A DNA stretch of 64,000 bases from Microtetraspora fusca. Its GTDB lineage: Bacteria > Actinomycetota > Actinomycetes > Streptosporangiales > Streptosporangiaceae. Location of the stretch: positions 275,997-339,996 of the forward strand of contig NZ_BBYK01000043.1 in the NCBI RefSeq assembly GCF_001570365.1. The letters are read 5' to 3'. The position numbers and the translations under genes were made by a program. Below, in pieces: positions 25,689 to 33,737 of this stretch (the first letter of the stretch is position 1; each line of letters opens with the position of its first letter). The notes beneath the pieces are model-generated. The model was not told where the DNA came from and did not search any database. It saw nothing but the letters and a program-made list of their open reading frames with translations.

Positions 25689-25765
25689 GCCTCGGCCTGG
25701 AGCGCGAGGTCATCGTCCCGCCGTCCGTGGACTACCTGCCGGGCTGGCTCCGTACGAGTGGATAG
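25673..25765 (+). CDS. 30-residue peptide ORF with consensus ribosome-binding site
   Basis: GTG at 25673 is preceded by GAAGGAGGAA (25661-25670), the strongest Shine-Dalgarno sequence in this part of the window. The reading frame runs 30 codons to TAG at 25763-25765 and encodes MPEIVSLGLE, then REVIVPPSVDYLPGWLRTSG. It starts inside the end of the upstream small gene in another frame. The peptide has no Cys and ends in an aromatic, Pro-containing core (DYLPGWLRTSG). It could be a short regulatory peptide, a peptide-product precursor, or the decayed start of a longer gene. No modification enzyme is adjacent. Confidence 0.4.
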   Translation: MPEIVSLGLEREVIVPPSVDYLPGWLRTSG

Positions 25766-25868
25766 GAGCCGGGCCAGCGGTAGCCGATCGCTCCGTCTTG
25801 GCCCACAACGCGAGGATCCCCATCGTGGCCACCCGAGGTGAAGACGTGCCAGGAGTGCTGTCACGTTG

Positions 25869-26045
25869 TCAGGTTCTCAGGGCAGAGCCGGGGTCGTCGG
25901 CGTAGAAGCGGACCGTGGTGATGTGCTCGCGACGGCCGAGGGGCCTGGTCACGGCGATCGGCCCGGTGAGGTTGATGATCAGGTTGGTCTGGGCGTCCAC
26001 TCCGACAAGCTGAGACGAGAGAGCCCCGGCCCGTTGGGAAGACAT
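25869..26045 (-). pseudogene. Probable gene remnant (C-terminal fragment)
   Basis: On the minus strand a 58-codon open frame ends in a coding-like stretch: LVGVDAQTNLIINLTGPIAV, then TRPLGRREHITTVRFYADD and PGSALRT before the stop at 25869-25871. Codon use is typical of the genome. Its only in-frame ATG (26043-26045) lies in the loop of the hairpin at 26017-26060, so it is unlikely to be a true start. I read it as the tail of a lost gene, possibly truncated when the region was rearranged. I do not recognise the family. The 250 bases between the 30-residue ORF and the lipoprotein gene otherwise show nothing but this fragment and the hairpin. Confidence 0.35.
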
Positions 26046-26060
26046 GGCCGGGGCTCTCTC
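26017..26060 (-). terminator. Hairpin terminator downstream of lipoprotein gene
   Basis: GAGAGAGCCCCGGCC (26017-26031) pairs perfectly with GGCCGGGGCTCTCTC (26046-26060), giving a 15-bp stem with a 14-base loop. It begins 9 bases after the stop of the minus-strand lipoprotein gene. No T-run follows. Confidence 0.75.
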
Positions 26061-26069
26061 ATGCTCGAG

Positions 26070-26501
26070 TCAGACGTCAGTGTCGATCCTGAGCCCGCCG
26101 CTCCGCAGCTTCGCAGCATTGAATTCGACGCTTTCCCGGTCGCCAATCTTCAGACCGTAGAAGGTCGAGTGGCCGGGCACATTCGGGATGGAGAACCGGA
26201 ACTCACATCGCTGCGTGGCGGGCGGGTTGTCCCCCAGCATGAGCGTGCCGGGCCCGAGGCTTCCGATAGCGACGGTCTTGCCGGCGTAGTCAGTGAGGAC
26301 GAGTCGCAGACCTTCCTTGATGTCGGCGCTCTTTCTGCTGGTGTACTCGCACTTCTCGCCCTCCTTGTTGGACGAGGAGGCCCCAGCCGCCAGAACAGTA
26401 CCCGAGGCCGTGAAGGACGGCGGCGCCCCGGGCACGAAGGCAGGAGCTTCGCAGCCGGCGAGAGTCAGGGCGAGGGTCGCGGCGAGAACGAGGGTACGCA
26501 T
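26070..26501 (-). CDS. Putative lipoprotein, unknown function
   Basis: A 143-residue exported protein. The signal peptide MRTLVLAATLALTLAGC ends in a lipobox with the lipidated Cys at residue 17. The mature part has two Cys (EKCEYT and QRCEFRF) that could form a disulfide, and strand-like segments (FTASGTVLAAG, LRLVLTDYAGKTVAIGSLG, STFYGLKIGDRESVEF) suggesting a small beta-sandwich. I do not recognise the family. The ATG at 26499-26501 is chosen because it starts the signal peptide and has AAGGGAG upstream. Transcription ends at the hairpin immediately downstream. Confidence 0.75.
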   Translation of the reverse strand: MRTLVLAATLALTLAGCEAPAFVPGAPPSFTASGTVLAAGASSSNKEGEKCEYTSRKSADIKEGLRLVLTDYAGKTVAIGSLGPGTLMLGDNPPATQRCEFRFSIPNVPGHSTFYGLKIGDRESVEFNAAKLRSGGLRIDTDV

Positions 26502-26768
26502 GATCGCTCCCTTGCTTGGGGTGGGTGCCACAGTAAGACGCCTGCCGGCGGGAGCATGTTGGCGATCGAGAGCCGTTCCATTGGCAACACAGGCGAGGAT
26601 GATGGCCCGCCTTCCCCTGACGAGGAGACGGGCCGGTCCCCTGGCGTGAGCCGTCTCGGCGCGGAGCGACTCGAATATGAGACGACCGAACATCCTTCTG
26701 GGTTTGCCGCCCCTGCCCACCTCTTTAGCCGGAGCGCTGCGGGCCGAGTGTTAAGCCTGTGCGCACGT
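26502..26768. other. Intergenic stretch before the lipoprotein gene
   Basis: About 270 bases with no convincing ORF on either strand; third-position bias breaks down. The part next to 26501 must carry the lipoprotein promoter (minus strand). On the plus strand TTGCTT (26510 region) and TAAGAC about 16 bases later resemble -35/-10 boxes, and the stretch ends at the strong plus-strand terminator at 26769-26804, so a small RNA is conceivable. I see no tRNA fold. Confidence 0.3.
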
Positions 26769-26804
26769 GCGCCCCGCCGCCATTCAGGCGGCGGGGCGCT
26801 TTTC
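26769..26804. terminator. Strong intrinsic terminator (bidirectional position)
   Basis: GCGCCCCGCCGCC (26769-26781) and GGCGGCGGGGCGC (26787-26799) form a perfect 13-bp stem with a 5-base loop, followed on the plus strand by TTTTC. It lies about 100 bases past the stop of the minus-strand RNA methyltransferase, which it may serve. The T-run, however, is on the plus strand, where no protein gene lies just upstream. Confidence 0.75.
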
Positions 26805-26901
26805 ATGATCGTGCGTCACTCGTGCGCGTTGATCTTGGCTGAGTCTGGAGAACTCTGGAGGACTGTGGAGGATTGCAAAGTGCTCCACCCCAGGTCAGAC
26901 G

Positions 26902-28176
26902 CTATGCCAACTCCTTGATCAGGAGCGCGACGCACTCCACGTGGTGGGTCATCGGGTACTGGTCGAACGCCCTCAGGTCCGCCAGGCGGTAGCCGTACGG
27001 GGCGAACCACGCGATGTCCCGCGACATGGTGGCGGGGTCGCAGGAGACGTAGACGATCCGGAGCGCGTCCAGCGTGGCCACCCGGTCCACCACGGACCGT
27101 CCGAGCCCCGCGCGCGGCGGGTCCACGACGACGAGGTCGGCCCGCTCGATCTCCAGCCGGTCGAGCGCCTCCTCGACCTTGCCCCGCTCGGTGACGGCCT
27201 GCGGCAGGTCCCGCAGGTTCCACCGGGCGTCCTGTACGGCCTGCGAGTCCGACTCGACGCCCAGCACCGCGCCCTCCGGCCCCACCGCCTCGGCGAGCCC
27301 CGCGGCGAATAGGCCGACACCGCAGTACAGGTCGAGCGCCCACTCCCCCGCCTTCGGGCGGGCGAAGTCGAGCACGGCGTCGAGGAGCGTCGCCGCCGCC
27401 CCGGGGTGCACCTGCCAGAATCCGCTCGCGGTGACCCGGAAGTCCCGGTCGCCGACGCGCTCGGTCATCGCCGCCCGGCCGCGCAGCGCGCGCGTCCCCC
27501 GCTTGCCCTCGTCGATCAGGACCGCGGCGTCGACGTCGGGCAGGGACACCCTCCTGCCGGGCTTCGGGGTGACGATGACGGCGCGGTCGCCGCCGGAGGC
27601 GGCCACCACCTCGACGGCCGCCGCCCCGGGCCAGGTGAGCGCCTCCACGCCGACCTCCTCGACCGCCGGATGGGCGATCGCACAGTGGTCCACGCGTTCG
27701 ACGTCATGGGAGCGGTGGCGGCGCAGGCCGATGGAGCCGTCCCGGTCGACGGCGAACTGCACGCGCGTCCGCCAGCCGAGCCCGCCCGCCGATCCGGGCA
27801 CCTCCTCGACCGTGACCCGGCGCTCGATGCCCGCGAGCCGGGCGAGCTGCTCCTCGACGACGGCCGCCTTGAGCCGGCGCTGGGCCTCGGGCGACGCGTG
27901 CTGCCAGTCGCAGCCGCCACAACGCCCCGGGCCGCTGAACGGGCAGGGCGGGGTCACCCGATCCGGCGACGCCTCCAGGATTTCGACCGCGTCCGCGCGC
28001 AGGAACCGCGCCGTCTCCTCGGTGATCTCCGCGATCACGCGCTCTCCGGGCAGGGCGTGCCGTACGAACACGACCCGGCCCTCGTGGCGGGCCACGCACC
28101 AGCCGCCGTTCGCGACCTGGCCCACCGTCAGTTCGATCGCCATCGTGCTCCCCCCGCCGATCACGTCTCGGCTCAT
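26902..28176 (-). CDS. Class I SAM-dependent RNA (uracil-5) methyltransferase, RlmD/TrmA family
   Basis: 5-methyluridine methyltransferase of 424 residues acting on 23S rRNA or tRNA. An N-terminal TRAM/OB-fold domain (ELTVGQVANGGWCVARHEGRVVFVRHALPGE) is followed by an iron-sulfur cluster site (Cys78, then Cys86-GG-Cys89, with a later Cys in DHCAI) and the methyltransferase core: LDLYCGVGLFA, DLVVVDPPRAG and the catalytic nucleophile Cys in YVSCDPATMSRD. Which uracil is modified cannot be told from sequence. The ATG at 28174-28176 overlaps the stop of the upstream permease gene in an ATGA; the ATG at 28143 (MAIEL) with GGGGGAG upstream is an alternative. Confidence 0.92.
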   Translation of the reverse strand: MSRDVIGGGSTMAIELTVGQVANGGWCVARHEGRVVFVRHALPGERVIAEITEETARFLRADAVEILEASPDRVTPPCPFSGPGRCGGCDWQHASPEAQRRLKAAVVEEQLARLAGIERRVTVEEVPGSAGGLGWRTRVQFAVDRDGSIGLRRHRSHDVERVDHCAIAHPAVEEVGVEALTWPGAAAVEVVAASGGDRAVIVTPKPGRRVSLPDVDAAVLIDEGKRGTRALRGRAAMTERVGDRDFRVTASGFWQVHPGAAATLLDAVLDFARPKAGEWALDLYCGVGLFAAGLAEAVGPEGAVLGVESDSQAVQDARWNLRDLPQAVTERGKVEEALDRLEIERADLVVVDPPRAGLGRSVVDRVATLDALRIVYVSCDPATMSRDIAWFAPYGYRLADLRAFDQYPMTHHVECVALLIKELA

Positions 28177-30209
28177 GCCTTGATCTCGCCCTTCTTCACT
28201 TCGCCGTGCGAACGCCGTACGGCCCCGGGCGCGAACGCCTCCGGACGCCCCTTGAGCCGGTCCGAGGAGGCGAGCTGCCACGGCACGCTGGTGACCATCA
28301 CGCCGGGCTTGAACAGCAGCCGCCCCTTCAGCCGCAGCGCGCTCTGGTTGTGCAGCAGGTGCTCCCACCAGCGGCCCACGACGTACTCCGGGATGTACAC
28401 GGTCACGACGTCACGGGGCGACTTGCGGCGCAGCGACTTGACGTAGTCGAGCACCGGCCCCGTGATCTCCCGGTAGGGCGAGTCGAGGATCTTCAACGGC
28501 ACCGGGATGCCGCGCCGGTCCCACTCCTCCTGGAGCTTGGCCGACTCGTCGGCGTCCACGCCGACCGTGACCGCCTCCAGTGTGGACGGCCGGGTGGCCC
28601 TGGCGTACGCGAGGGCGCGCAGCGTCGGCTTGTGGATCTTGGACACGAGCACGATCGAGTGGTTGCGCGCGGGCAGCAGCGTCTCGTCGATCTCGCCCTC
28701 GGGCGCGGCCAGCTCCGCGGCCACCCGGTCGTAGTGGTGGCGGATGCCCTTCATCATCAGGAACAGCACCGGCATGGCGATGCAGACGATCCACGCGCCG
28801 TGGGTGAACTTCGTGAGCAGGACGACGACGAGCACGATGGCCGTCATGACGCCGCCGAACCCGTTGATGACGCGGGAGCGGTGCATCCGGAAGCGCGTCC
28901 GGGCATCGGTCTCGGTCTTCAGGTGCCGGGTCCAGTGCCGGACCATGCCGATCTGGCTGAGCGTGAACGACACGAAGACGCCGACGATGTACAGGTTGAG
29001 CAGCTTGCTGACGTCGGCCTGGAACGCCCAGATGAGCAGGCAGGCTCCGGCGGCGAGCAGGATGATGCCGTTGCTGAAGGCCAGCCGGTCGCCGCGGGTG
29101 TGGAGCTGGCGCGGCAGGTACCGGTCCTGGGCGAGGATCGACGCGAGCACGGGGAAGCCGTTGAAGGCGGTGTTCGCGGCCAGGAACAGGATGAGCGCGG
29201 TCACCGCGGCGATCGCGATGAACAGGATCGAGCCGTCGCCGAACACGGCGGACGCGACCTGCGCGATGATCGGCTGCTGGTAGTAGCCCGGCCCGGCCGG
29301 CTGGCCGTTGATCAGGATGTCCCTGGCGGCGTTCGCCGGCTCGGTCAGCTTCACCCCGGACTTGAGGCCGAGATAGATGATGCCGCTGAACATGACGACC
29401 GCGATGACGCCCATCATGAGCAGCGTCGTCGCCGCGTTCTTGCTCTTGGGCTTGCGGAACGCGGGCACGCCGTTGCTGATCGCCTCGACGCCGGTCAGCG
29501 CGGCGCAGCCGGACGAGAACGCGCGCAACACCAGGAACGCCATCGCGAACCCGGCGATGTCGGCCTGTTCCGCCACGATCGTGTAGTCGGCGGTGGGGGC
29601 GTGCAACTCGTCTCCGAGCACGAGCAGCCGGAACAGCCCCCAGAACACCATGCCGATCACCGCGAACATGAACGCGTACGTCGGGACGGCGAACGCCACG
29701 CCCGACTCGCGGATGCCGCGCAGATTCATGATGGTCAGCAGGACGACGATCGCGATCGCCACCAGCGGCCGGTTCTCGGCGACGAAGGGCACGGTGGCGC
29801 CCACGTAGTCGGCGCCGTTGGCCACGGAGACCGCGACCGTCAGGACGTAGTCCACAAGGAGGGCGCTGGCCACCGTGAGCCCGGCGCTGGGCCCGAGGTT
29901 GGTGGTCGCCACCTCGTAGTCGCCGCCTCCGCTCGGGTAGGCGTGAACGTTCTGCCGGTACGAGGCGACCACGGTCAGCATGACCAGGACGACGCCCGCG
30001 GCCACCCACGGGCTGAAGCTGTAGAACGCAGCCCCGCCCAGCGAGAGGATGACGAGGATTTCCTGCGGCGCGTACGCGACGGAGGAAAGTGCGTCACTGG
30101 CGAAAACCGGAAGCGCGACGCGTTTGGGGAGCAGCTGGTCATGGAGCTGCGTGCTGCGAAGCGCACGCCCCACGAGGAGTCGCTTGACGAGGTCCGTCAC
30201 CTTTGGCAC
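28173..30209 (-). CDS. APC superfamily permease, KimA-like (probable potassium transporter)
   Basis: Twelve-helix permease of 678 residues with a cytoplasmic C-terminal domain of about 190 residues. The N-terminal motif LLVGRALRSTQL, LLPKRVALPVFASDALSSVAYAP matches by memory Bacillus subtilis KimA (YdaO), a high-affinity K+ importer of the amino acid-polyamine-organocation superfamily, and SGGGDYEVATTNLGP is the family's helix-3 region. The C-terminal part (SIVLVSKIHKPTLRALAYARA, TVYIPEYVVGRWWEHLLHNQ) resembles its regulatory domain. Two divergent TrkA/RCK-type genes next door strengthen a potassium role. The GTG at 30207-30209 is chosen from the family N-terminus. The gene overlaps the RNA methyltransferase by four bases. 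Confidence 0.85.
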   Translation of the reverse strand: MPKVTDLVKRLLVGRALRSTQLHDQLLPKRVALPVFASDALSSVAYAPQEILVILSLGGAAFYSFSPWVAAGVVLVMLTVVASYRQNVHAYPSGGGDYEVATTNLGPSAGLTVASALLVDYVLTVAVSVANGADYVGATVPFVAENRPLVAIAIVVLLTIMNLRGIRESGVAFAVPTYAFMFAVIGMVFWGLFRLLVLGDELHAPTADYTIVAEQADIAGFAMAFLVLRAFSSGCAALTGVEAISNGVPAFRKPKSKNAATTLLMMGVIAVVMFSGIIYLGLKSGVKLTEPANAARDILINGQPAGPGYYQQPIIAQVASAVFGDGSILFIAIAAVTALILFLAANTAFNGFPVLASILAQDRYLPRQLHTRGDRLAFSNGIILLAAGACLLIWAFQADVSKLLNLYIVGVFVSFTLSQIGMVRHWTRHLKTETDARTRFRMHRSRVINGFGGVMTAIVLVVVLLTKFTHGAWIVCIAMPVLFLMMKGIRHHYDRVAAELAAPEGEIDETLLPARNHSIVLVSKIHKPTLRALAYARATRPSTLEAVTVGVDADESAKLQEEWDRRGIPVPLKILDSPYREITGPVLDYVKSLRRKSPRDVVTVYIPEYVVGRWWEHLLHNQSALRLKGRLLFKPGVMVTSVPWQLASSDRLKGRPEAFAPGAVRRSHGEVKKGEIKA

Positions 30210-30315
30210 GACTGTCGATGCTAGTCCTTCACCTCGGCTCCCCGCGCACCCGGCGTCCGCTCTGGGAGACATACTGTGCTCGAAGGAGACCGCCTCTACC
30301 CAACGGCGGGAGAGC

Positions 30316-30984
30316 ATGCATATCGTGATCATGGGATGCGGGCGGGTCGGATCGACTCTCGCCCACATCCTGGAGGACAGCGGCCACTCGGTCGCGATCA
30401 TCGACCGTGACCCGCAGGCCTTCCGCAGGCTGCGCGCGGGCTTCCGCGGCCGCAGGGTCACCGGGGTCGGGTTCGACCGCGACGTCCTGGAGGAGGCGGG
30501 GCTGGCGACGGCGTCCGCCTTCGTCGCGGTGAGCAGCGGCGACAACTCCAACATCATCTCCGCGCGGGTGGCCCGCGAGACCTTCGGCGTGGACAACGTG
30601 GTCGCCCGCATCTACGACCCCCGGCGGGCCGAGGTCTACCAGCGCCTCGGCATCCCGACGGTGGCGACGGTCCGCTGGACCGCCGACCAGATCCTGCGCC
30701 GGGTCCTCCCGGAGGGCGCCGAGCCCCTGTGGCGCGACCCCACCGGGACGGTGATCCTGGCCGAGATGGCGTTCAACTCCGGCTGGATCGGGACTCGCAC
30801 CCGCAAGGTCGAGGAGGTCACGGGCGGCCGGGTCGCCTTCCTCAACCGCATGGGGGAGTCCCTGGTGCCCAAGGACGACACCGTCATCCAGGACGGCGAC
30901 ATCCTGCACGTCATCGCCGCGGAGAACGACATGGACCGGATCAACAAGGTGCTGGCCGCCGCACCGTCGGAGAGTGAGCACTGA
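30316..30984 (+). CDS. TrkA/RCK family potassium-uptake regulatory protein (first)
   Basis: Cytoplasmic RCK protein of 222 residues. The NAD-binding Rossmann domain has MHIVIMGCGRVGSTLAHIL with the acidic end of strand 2 in AIIDRD; SSGDNSNIISARVARE is the second conserved loop. A TrkA-C domain follows at about 140-222 (ILAEMAFNSGWIG, LVPKDDTVIQDGDILHVIA). Such proteins gate potassium transporters in response to nucleotides or cyclic-di-AMP. GGGAG precedes the ATG. The stop overlaps the start of the second RCK gene (TGATG), giving a pair like the CeoB/CeoC proteins of mycobacteria. Divergent from the KimA-like permease, its presumed target. Confidence 0.93.
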   Translation: MHIVIMGCGRVGSTLAHILEDSGHSVAIIDRDPQAFRRLRAGFRGRRVTGVGFDRDVLEEAGLATASAFVAVSSGDNSNIISARVARETFGVDNVVARIYDPRRAEVYQRLGIPTVATVRWTADQILRRVLPEGAEPLWRDPTGTVILAEMAFNSGWIGTRTRKVEEVTGGRVAFLNRMGESLVPKDDTVIQDGDILHVIAAENDMDRINKVLAAAPSESEH

Positions 30985-31643
30985 TGCGCGTCACCATCGC
31001 GGGCGCGGGCGCCGTCGGGCGCTCCATCGCCGCCGAGCTCCTGGAGAACGGCCACGAGGTCCTTCTCATGGACGTCGACCCACGGGCCATCAAGATCGAC
31101 AGCGTGCCGCGGGCGGAGTGGCTCCTCGCCGACGCCTGCGAGATCTCCTCGCTCGACGAGGCGGGGCTGAACGGCTGCCAGGTGGTGATCGCGGCCTCCG
31201 GCGACGACAAGGTCAACCTGGTCGTCTCCCTGCTCGCCAAGACCGAGTACGGCGTGCCGCGGGTCGTCGCCCGGATCAACCACCCCAAGAACGAGTGGTT
31301 GTTCAACGAGTCCTGGGGCGTCGACGTGGCGGTCTCGACGCCGCGCCTGCTGTCGGCGCTGGTCGAGGAGGCGGTCAGCGTGGGCGACCTCGTCCGGCTG
31401 ATGACCTTCCGCCAGGGCCAGGCGAACCTGGTCGAGCTCACCCTGGCCGAGGACGCGCCCGTGGTGGGCCAGCGGGCCGGCTCGGTGCCGTGGCCGGTGG
31501 ACGCGGCGCTGGTCGCGATCCTGCGTGAGGGCCGCGTCCTGGTCCCCTCCGCGGACGACCCGCTGGAGGCGGGCGACGAACTGCTGTTCGTGGCCAACCA
31601 GGACGTGGAGCACGAGCTGGCCGAGCTGCTGTCGGGACGCTGA
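30984..31643 (+). CDS. TrkA/RCK family potassium-uptake regulatory protein (second)
   Basis: RCK protein of 219 residues, paralogous to the preceding gene. The Rossmann motif is MRVTIAGAGAVGRSIAAELL, with DVDPRAIK after strand 2 and AASGDDKVNLVVSLLAKTE as the second loop; the TrkA-C domain closes the protein (VLVPSADDPLEAGDELLFVA). The ATG overlaps the stop of the first copy by one base, so the two are made together and may form a heteromeric ring on the membrane transporter. No further potassium-channel gene is in the window. Confidence 0.93.
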   Translation: MRVTIAGAGAVGRSIAAELLENGHEVLLMDVDPRAIKIDSVPRAEWLLADACEISSLDEAGLNGCQVVIAASGDDKVNLVVSLLAKTEYGVPRVVARINHPKNEWLFNESWGVDVAVSTPRLLSALVEEAVSVGDLVRLMTFRQGQANLVELTLAEDAPVVGQRAGSVPWPVDAALVAILREGRVLVPSADDPLEAGDELLFVANQDVEHELAELLSGR

Positions 31644-31707
31644 GCCGGCGGGCCCCTGGGGCGCGTTCGTGACGGGCCGCCCCCGGGCGCCGCTCAACCG
31701 GCGGGTC

Positions 31708-32376
31708 TCAGCCGGCCGCGCCTGCGTCCTGGAGCGGCGTACGGCCCCGGGCGAGCACCCAGACCATGGCGGCGAGCCCGGCGACCTGGAGCGGCCAGCC
31801 CAGCGCGATCTTGGTGACGCCGAGCGTGACCACCTGGTCGAACATGTACAGCGGGAGCTGCACCATCACGCGGATCAGGCAGGGCAGCATCAGCAGCAAG
31901 GTGAGCCTGGAGCACAGCCGAACCATGCCGGGGTCCTTGTGCCACGCCGTCGGGTCCCCCGTCACCGAGCCGATGAGGAAGCCCACCACCGGCCACCGGG
32001 TCACGATCGACACCAGCATGGCCCCGGCGTACGCGGCGTTGTAGAGGATGCCGGGGAGGAAGTAGTCCTTCGCGTCGCCGCTGCGGGTGGCGAAGAACGC
32101 GCCGATGGCGATGCCGACGAGGCTGTTGATCACGAACTGGGGTGTGCTGCGCTGCACGAGCCGCACCAGCAGCAGGACCACCGCGGTGGCGATGCTCACG
32201 ATCAGCGAGGGCTTGAGCTGGTTGGTGCTCACCCACATCGCGGTGAAGGCGATCGTGGGAACCGCCGCCTCGACGATCCCTCGCTTGCCGCCGAGCGCCC
32301 TGCCGAGCTGGGCCCGAAGGGCGGCCTCGACGGTGTCGTGCGCGGCGTGCGTCGCCGTGACGTCCGCTGCACTCAT
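31708..32376 (-). CDS. DUF3159 family membrane protein
   Basis: Integral membrane protein of 222 residues with about six hydrophobic segments. It has DUF3159 features: the N-terminal LGGKRGIVEAAVPTIAFTAMWV, LVRLVQRSTPQFVINSLVGIAIGAFFA, the polar FFATRSGDAKDYFLPGILYN, and a Gly/Trp-containing WPVVGFLIGSVTGDPTAW. The family is conserved in actinobacteria, nearly always in this dut-linked neighbourhood, and its function is unknown. A perfect AGGAGGAA lies just before the ATG. Likely co-transcribed with the upstream OB-fold, DUF3710 and dut genes on the same strand. Confidence 0.88.
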   Translation of the reverse strand: MSAADVTATHAAHDTVEAALRAQLGRALGGKRGIVEAAVPTIAFTAMWVSTNQLKPSLIVSIATAVVLLLVRLVQRSTPQFVINSLVGIAIGAFFATRSGDAKDYFLPGILYNAAYAGAMLVSIVTRWPVVGFLIGSVTGDPTAWHKDPGMVRLCSRLTLLLMLPCLIRVMVQLPLYMFDQVVTLGVTKIALGWPLQVAGLAAMVWVLARGRTPLQDAGAAG

Positions 32377-32473
32377 GATTCCTCCTCGCGTTGCGACCGG
32401 TTCGTCCGGCCGCGCGGCGCGTCGCGCGCGTCGGCCCGCCGGGCGAGCGCGCTCACGCGCGCTCCCCCGCTGA

Positions 32474-32866
32474 TCACTGCCCTCCGGCGGGGCGCAGCTC
32501 GTACCGTGGGTTGAACATGACCTTACGGCCGTCCTGGATGCTGATCAGGCCCTCGGCGCGGACCACGCGGCCCGGCTCGATGCCGACGATCTTGCGACGG
32601 CCGAGCCAGACCAGATCGATCACGTCGGATCCGTCGTACAGCTCCGCCTCCAGGGCGGGTGCCCCGCCCCGAGGCCGAAGCGTGACGGTCCGTAGCGTAC
32701 CTGCGACGCAGGAGCGCTGCCGTTCCGCGCAGGAGGCGATGGGCGTCGCGCCGTGCCGCCCGAGGTCCTCGCGGAGTTCTTCGGCCTCCAACTCGGCCTG
32801 GGTACTGGTCAGCCGCTGGAAGAAACCGCGCAGTCGGCCCTTCTTCACCGGCTCCGCCGTGCTCAT
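32474..32866 (-). CDS. OB-fold nucleic acid-binding domain protein
   Basis: Small protein of 130 residues. The N-terminal third is helical and charged (FFQRLTSTQAELEAEELRE); the rest matches an OB-fold of the tRNA_anti type: VAGTLRTVTLRPRGGAPALEAELYDGSDVIDLVWLGRRKIVGIEPGRVVRAEG reads as consecutive strands. Relatives in the actinobacterial dut cluster are annotated as OB-fold nucleic acid-binding proteins; RecG-like wedge similarity is often noted. A role in DNA or RNA metabolism is plausible but untested. The ATG (MSTAEPVKK) is chosen from relatives and length; the region upstream of it encodes low-complexity sequence. Confidence 0.85.
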   Translation of the reverse strand: MSTAEPVKKGRLRGFFQRLTSTQAELEAEELREDLGRHGATPIASCAERQRSCVAGTLRTVTLRPRGGAPALEAELYDGSDVIDLVWLGRRKIVGIEPGRVVRAEGLISIQDGRKVMFNPRYELRPAGGQ

Positions 32867-33031
32867 CGATCGTTCACCGTCTCCTCGCGGGCCCTGCGGG
32901 CCGCTTCGCCGCCGGGGACGCTCCCACCTCGTGGGGCGCCCGCCCGGCACTCCGCGTGCTCACCGAGCTCGCTCCGTGTCCATGCCATCCCAAGCGTAGG
33001 CGATGGGAGGCGGCGAAGCGCGGTCCGGGTT

Positions 33032-33709
33032 TCACCGGATCTCGGAGATCTCCGGACCCCGCTCGAACGGCCGGAACTCCTCGTGCGAGGGCTCCTGCTC
33101 CATGGCATGCCTGGCCTCCGAGGGCAGCCGCAGCTCGATGGGCTCGCGCGGCGCCATCGGCTCGTCGCCGCGAACGACGACGATGTCGCGGACGACCCCC
33201 TCGAGGGTCGCCGCCGCGGCCTCGTCGAGCGCGGCCCGGCCGCTCAGCGCCGCCCGCAGCAGCCAGCGCGGCCCGTCCACGCCGATGTAGCGCACCGGCT
33301 GCGGCTCCCGGTCCTGCGCCGGGACCCGCGCGGCCAGTTCCGTGCCGAAGGGCCCCTCCTGCTCCTCGGTGCTGCCGCCAAGGGCGGCCACCTCGCGGGC
33401 CAGCTCCGCCCGGACCTCGTCCCAGATGCCGCTGCGCTTCGGCGCGGCGAACGCCTGCACCTGCAGGGCGCTCTCCTCGACGAGGACGACGGCGCCGACG
33501 ATGCTGTCGCCGGAGACGGTGAGCTGGACCTCGAACCCGGGGCCGACGGGCAGGAGCAGACCTCCCAGGTCGACCCGCTCGGCCTCGGGATAGCCCTCGT
33601 CGGCGTCCCATGGACCTGATTCGCGCGCGGGAACGGCAGGCTCCCTCTCGGGTACGGCCTGCGCCGTCTCCTCCTCCGCGCGCCGACGGCGTCCGAACAC
33701 GTCGTTCAC
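33032..33709 (-). CDS. DUF3710 family protein
   Basis: Cytoplasmic protein of 225 residues. An acidic, Pro-rich N-terminal 45 residues is followed by the DUF3710 core: RVDLGGLLLPVGPGFEVQL, SALQVQAFAAPKRSGIWDEVRAEL, PFGTELAARVP and VRYIGVDGPRWLLRA. Function is unknown; the family is nearly universal in actinobacteria directly downstream of dut. The GTG start has AAGGAG upstream. Located between dut and the OB-fold gene on the same strand, with spacings of about 30 and 165 bp. Confidence 0.9.
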   Translation of the reverse strand: MNDVFGRRRRAEEETAQAVPEREPAVPARESGPWDADEGYPEAERVDLGGLLLPVGPGFEVQLTVSGDSIVGAVVLVEESALQVQAFAAPKRSGIWDEVRAELAREVAALGGSTEEQEGPFGTELAARVPAQDREPQPVRYIGVDGPRWLLRAALSGRAALDEAAAATLEGVVRDIVVVRGDEPMAPREPIELRLPSEARHAMEQEPSHEEFRPFERGPEISEIR

Positions 33710-33737
33710 ACTCCTTAGGACCTGTGCTCGCCTTTGA

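Noticed and set aside
26640..26760. Possible tRNA (CGACTCGAATATGAG resembling a T-arm)
   Set aside because: No cloverleaf, acceptor stem or anticodon arm can be drawn around it.
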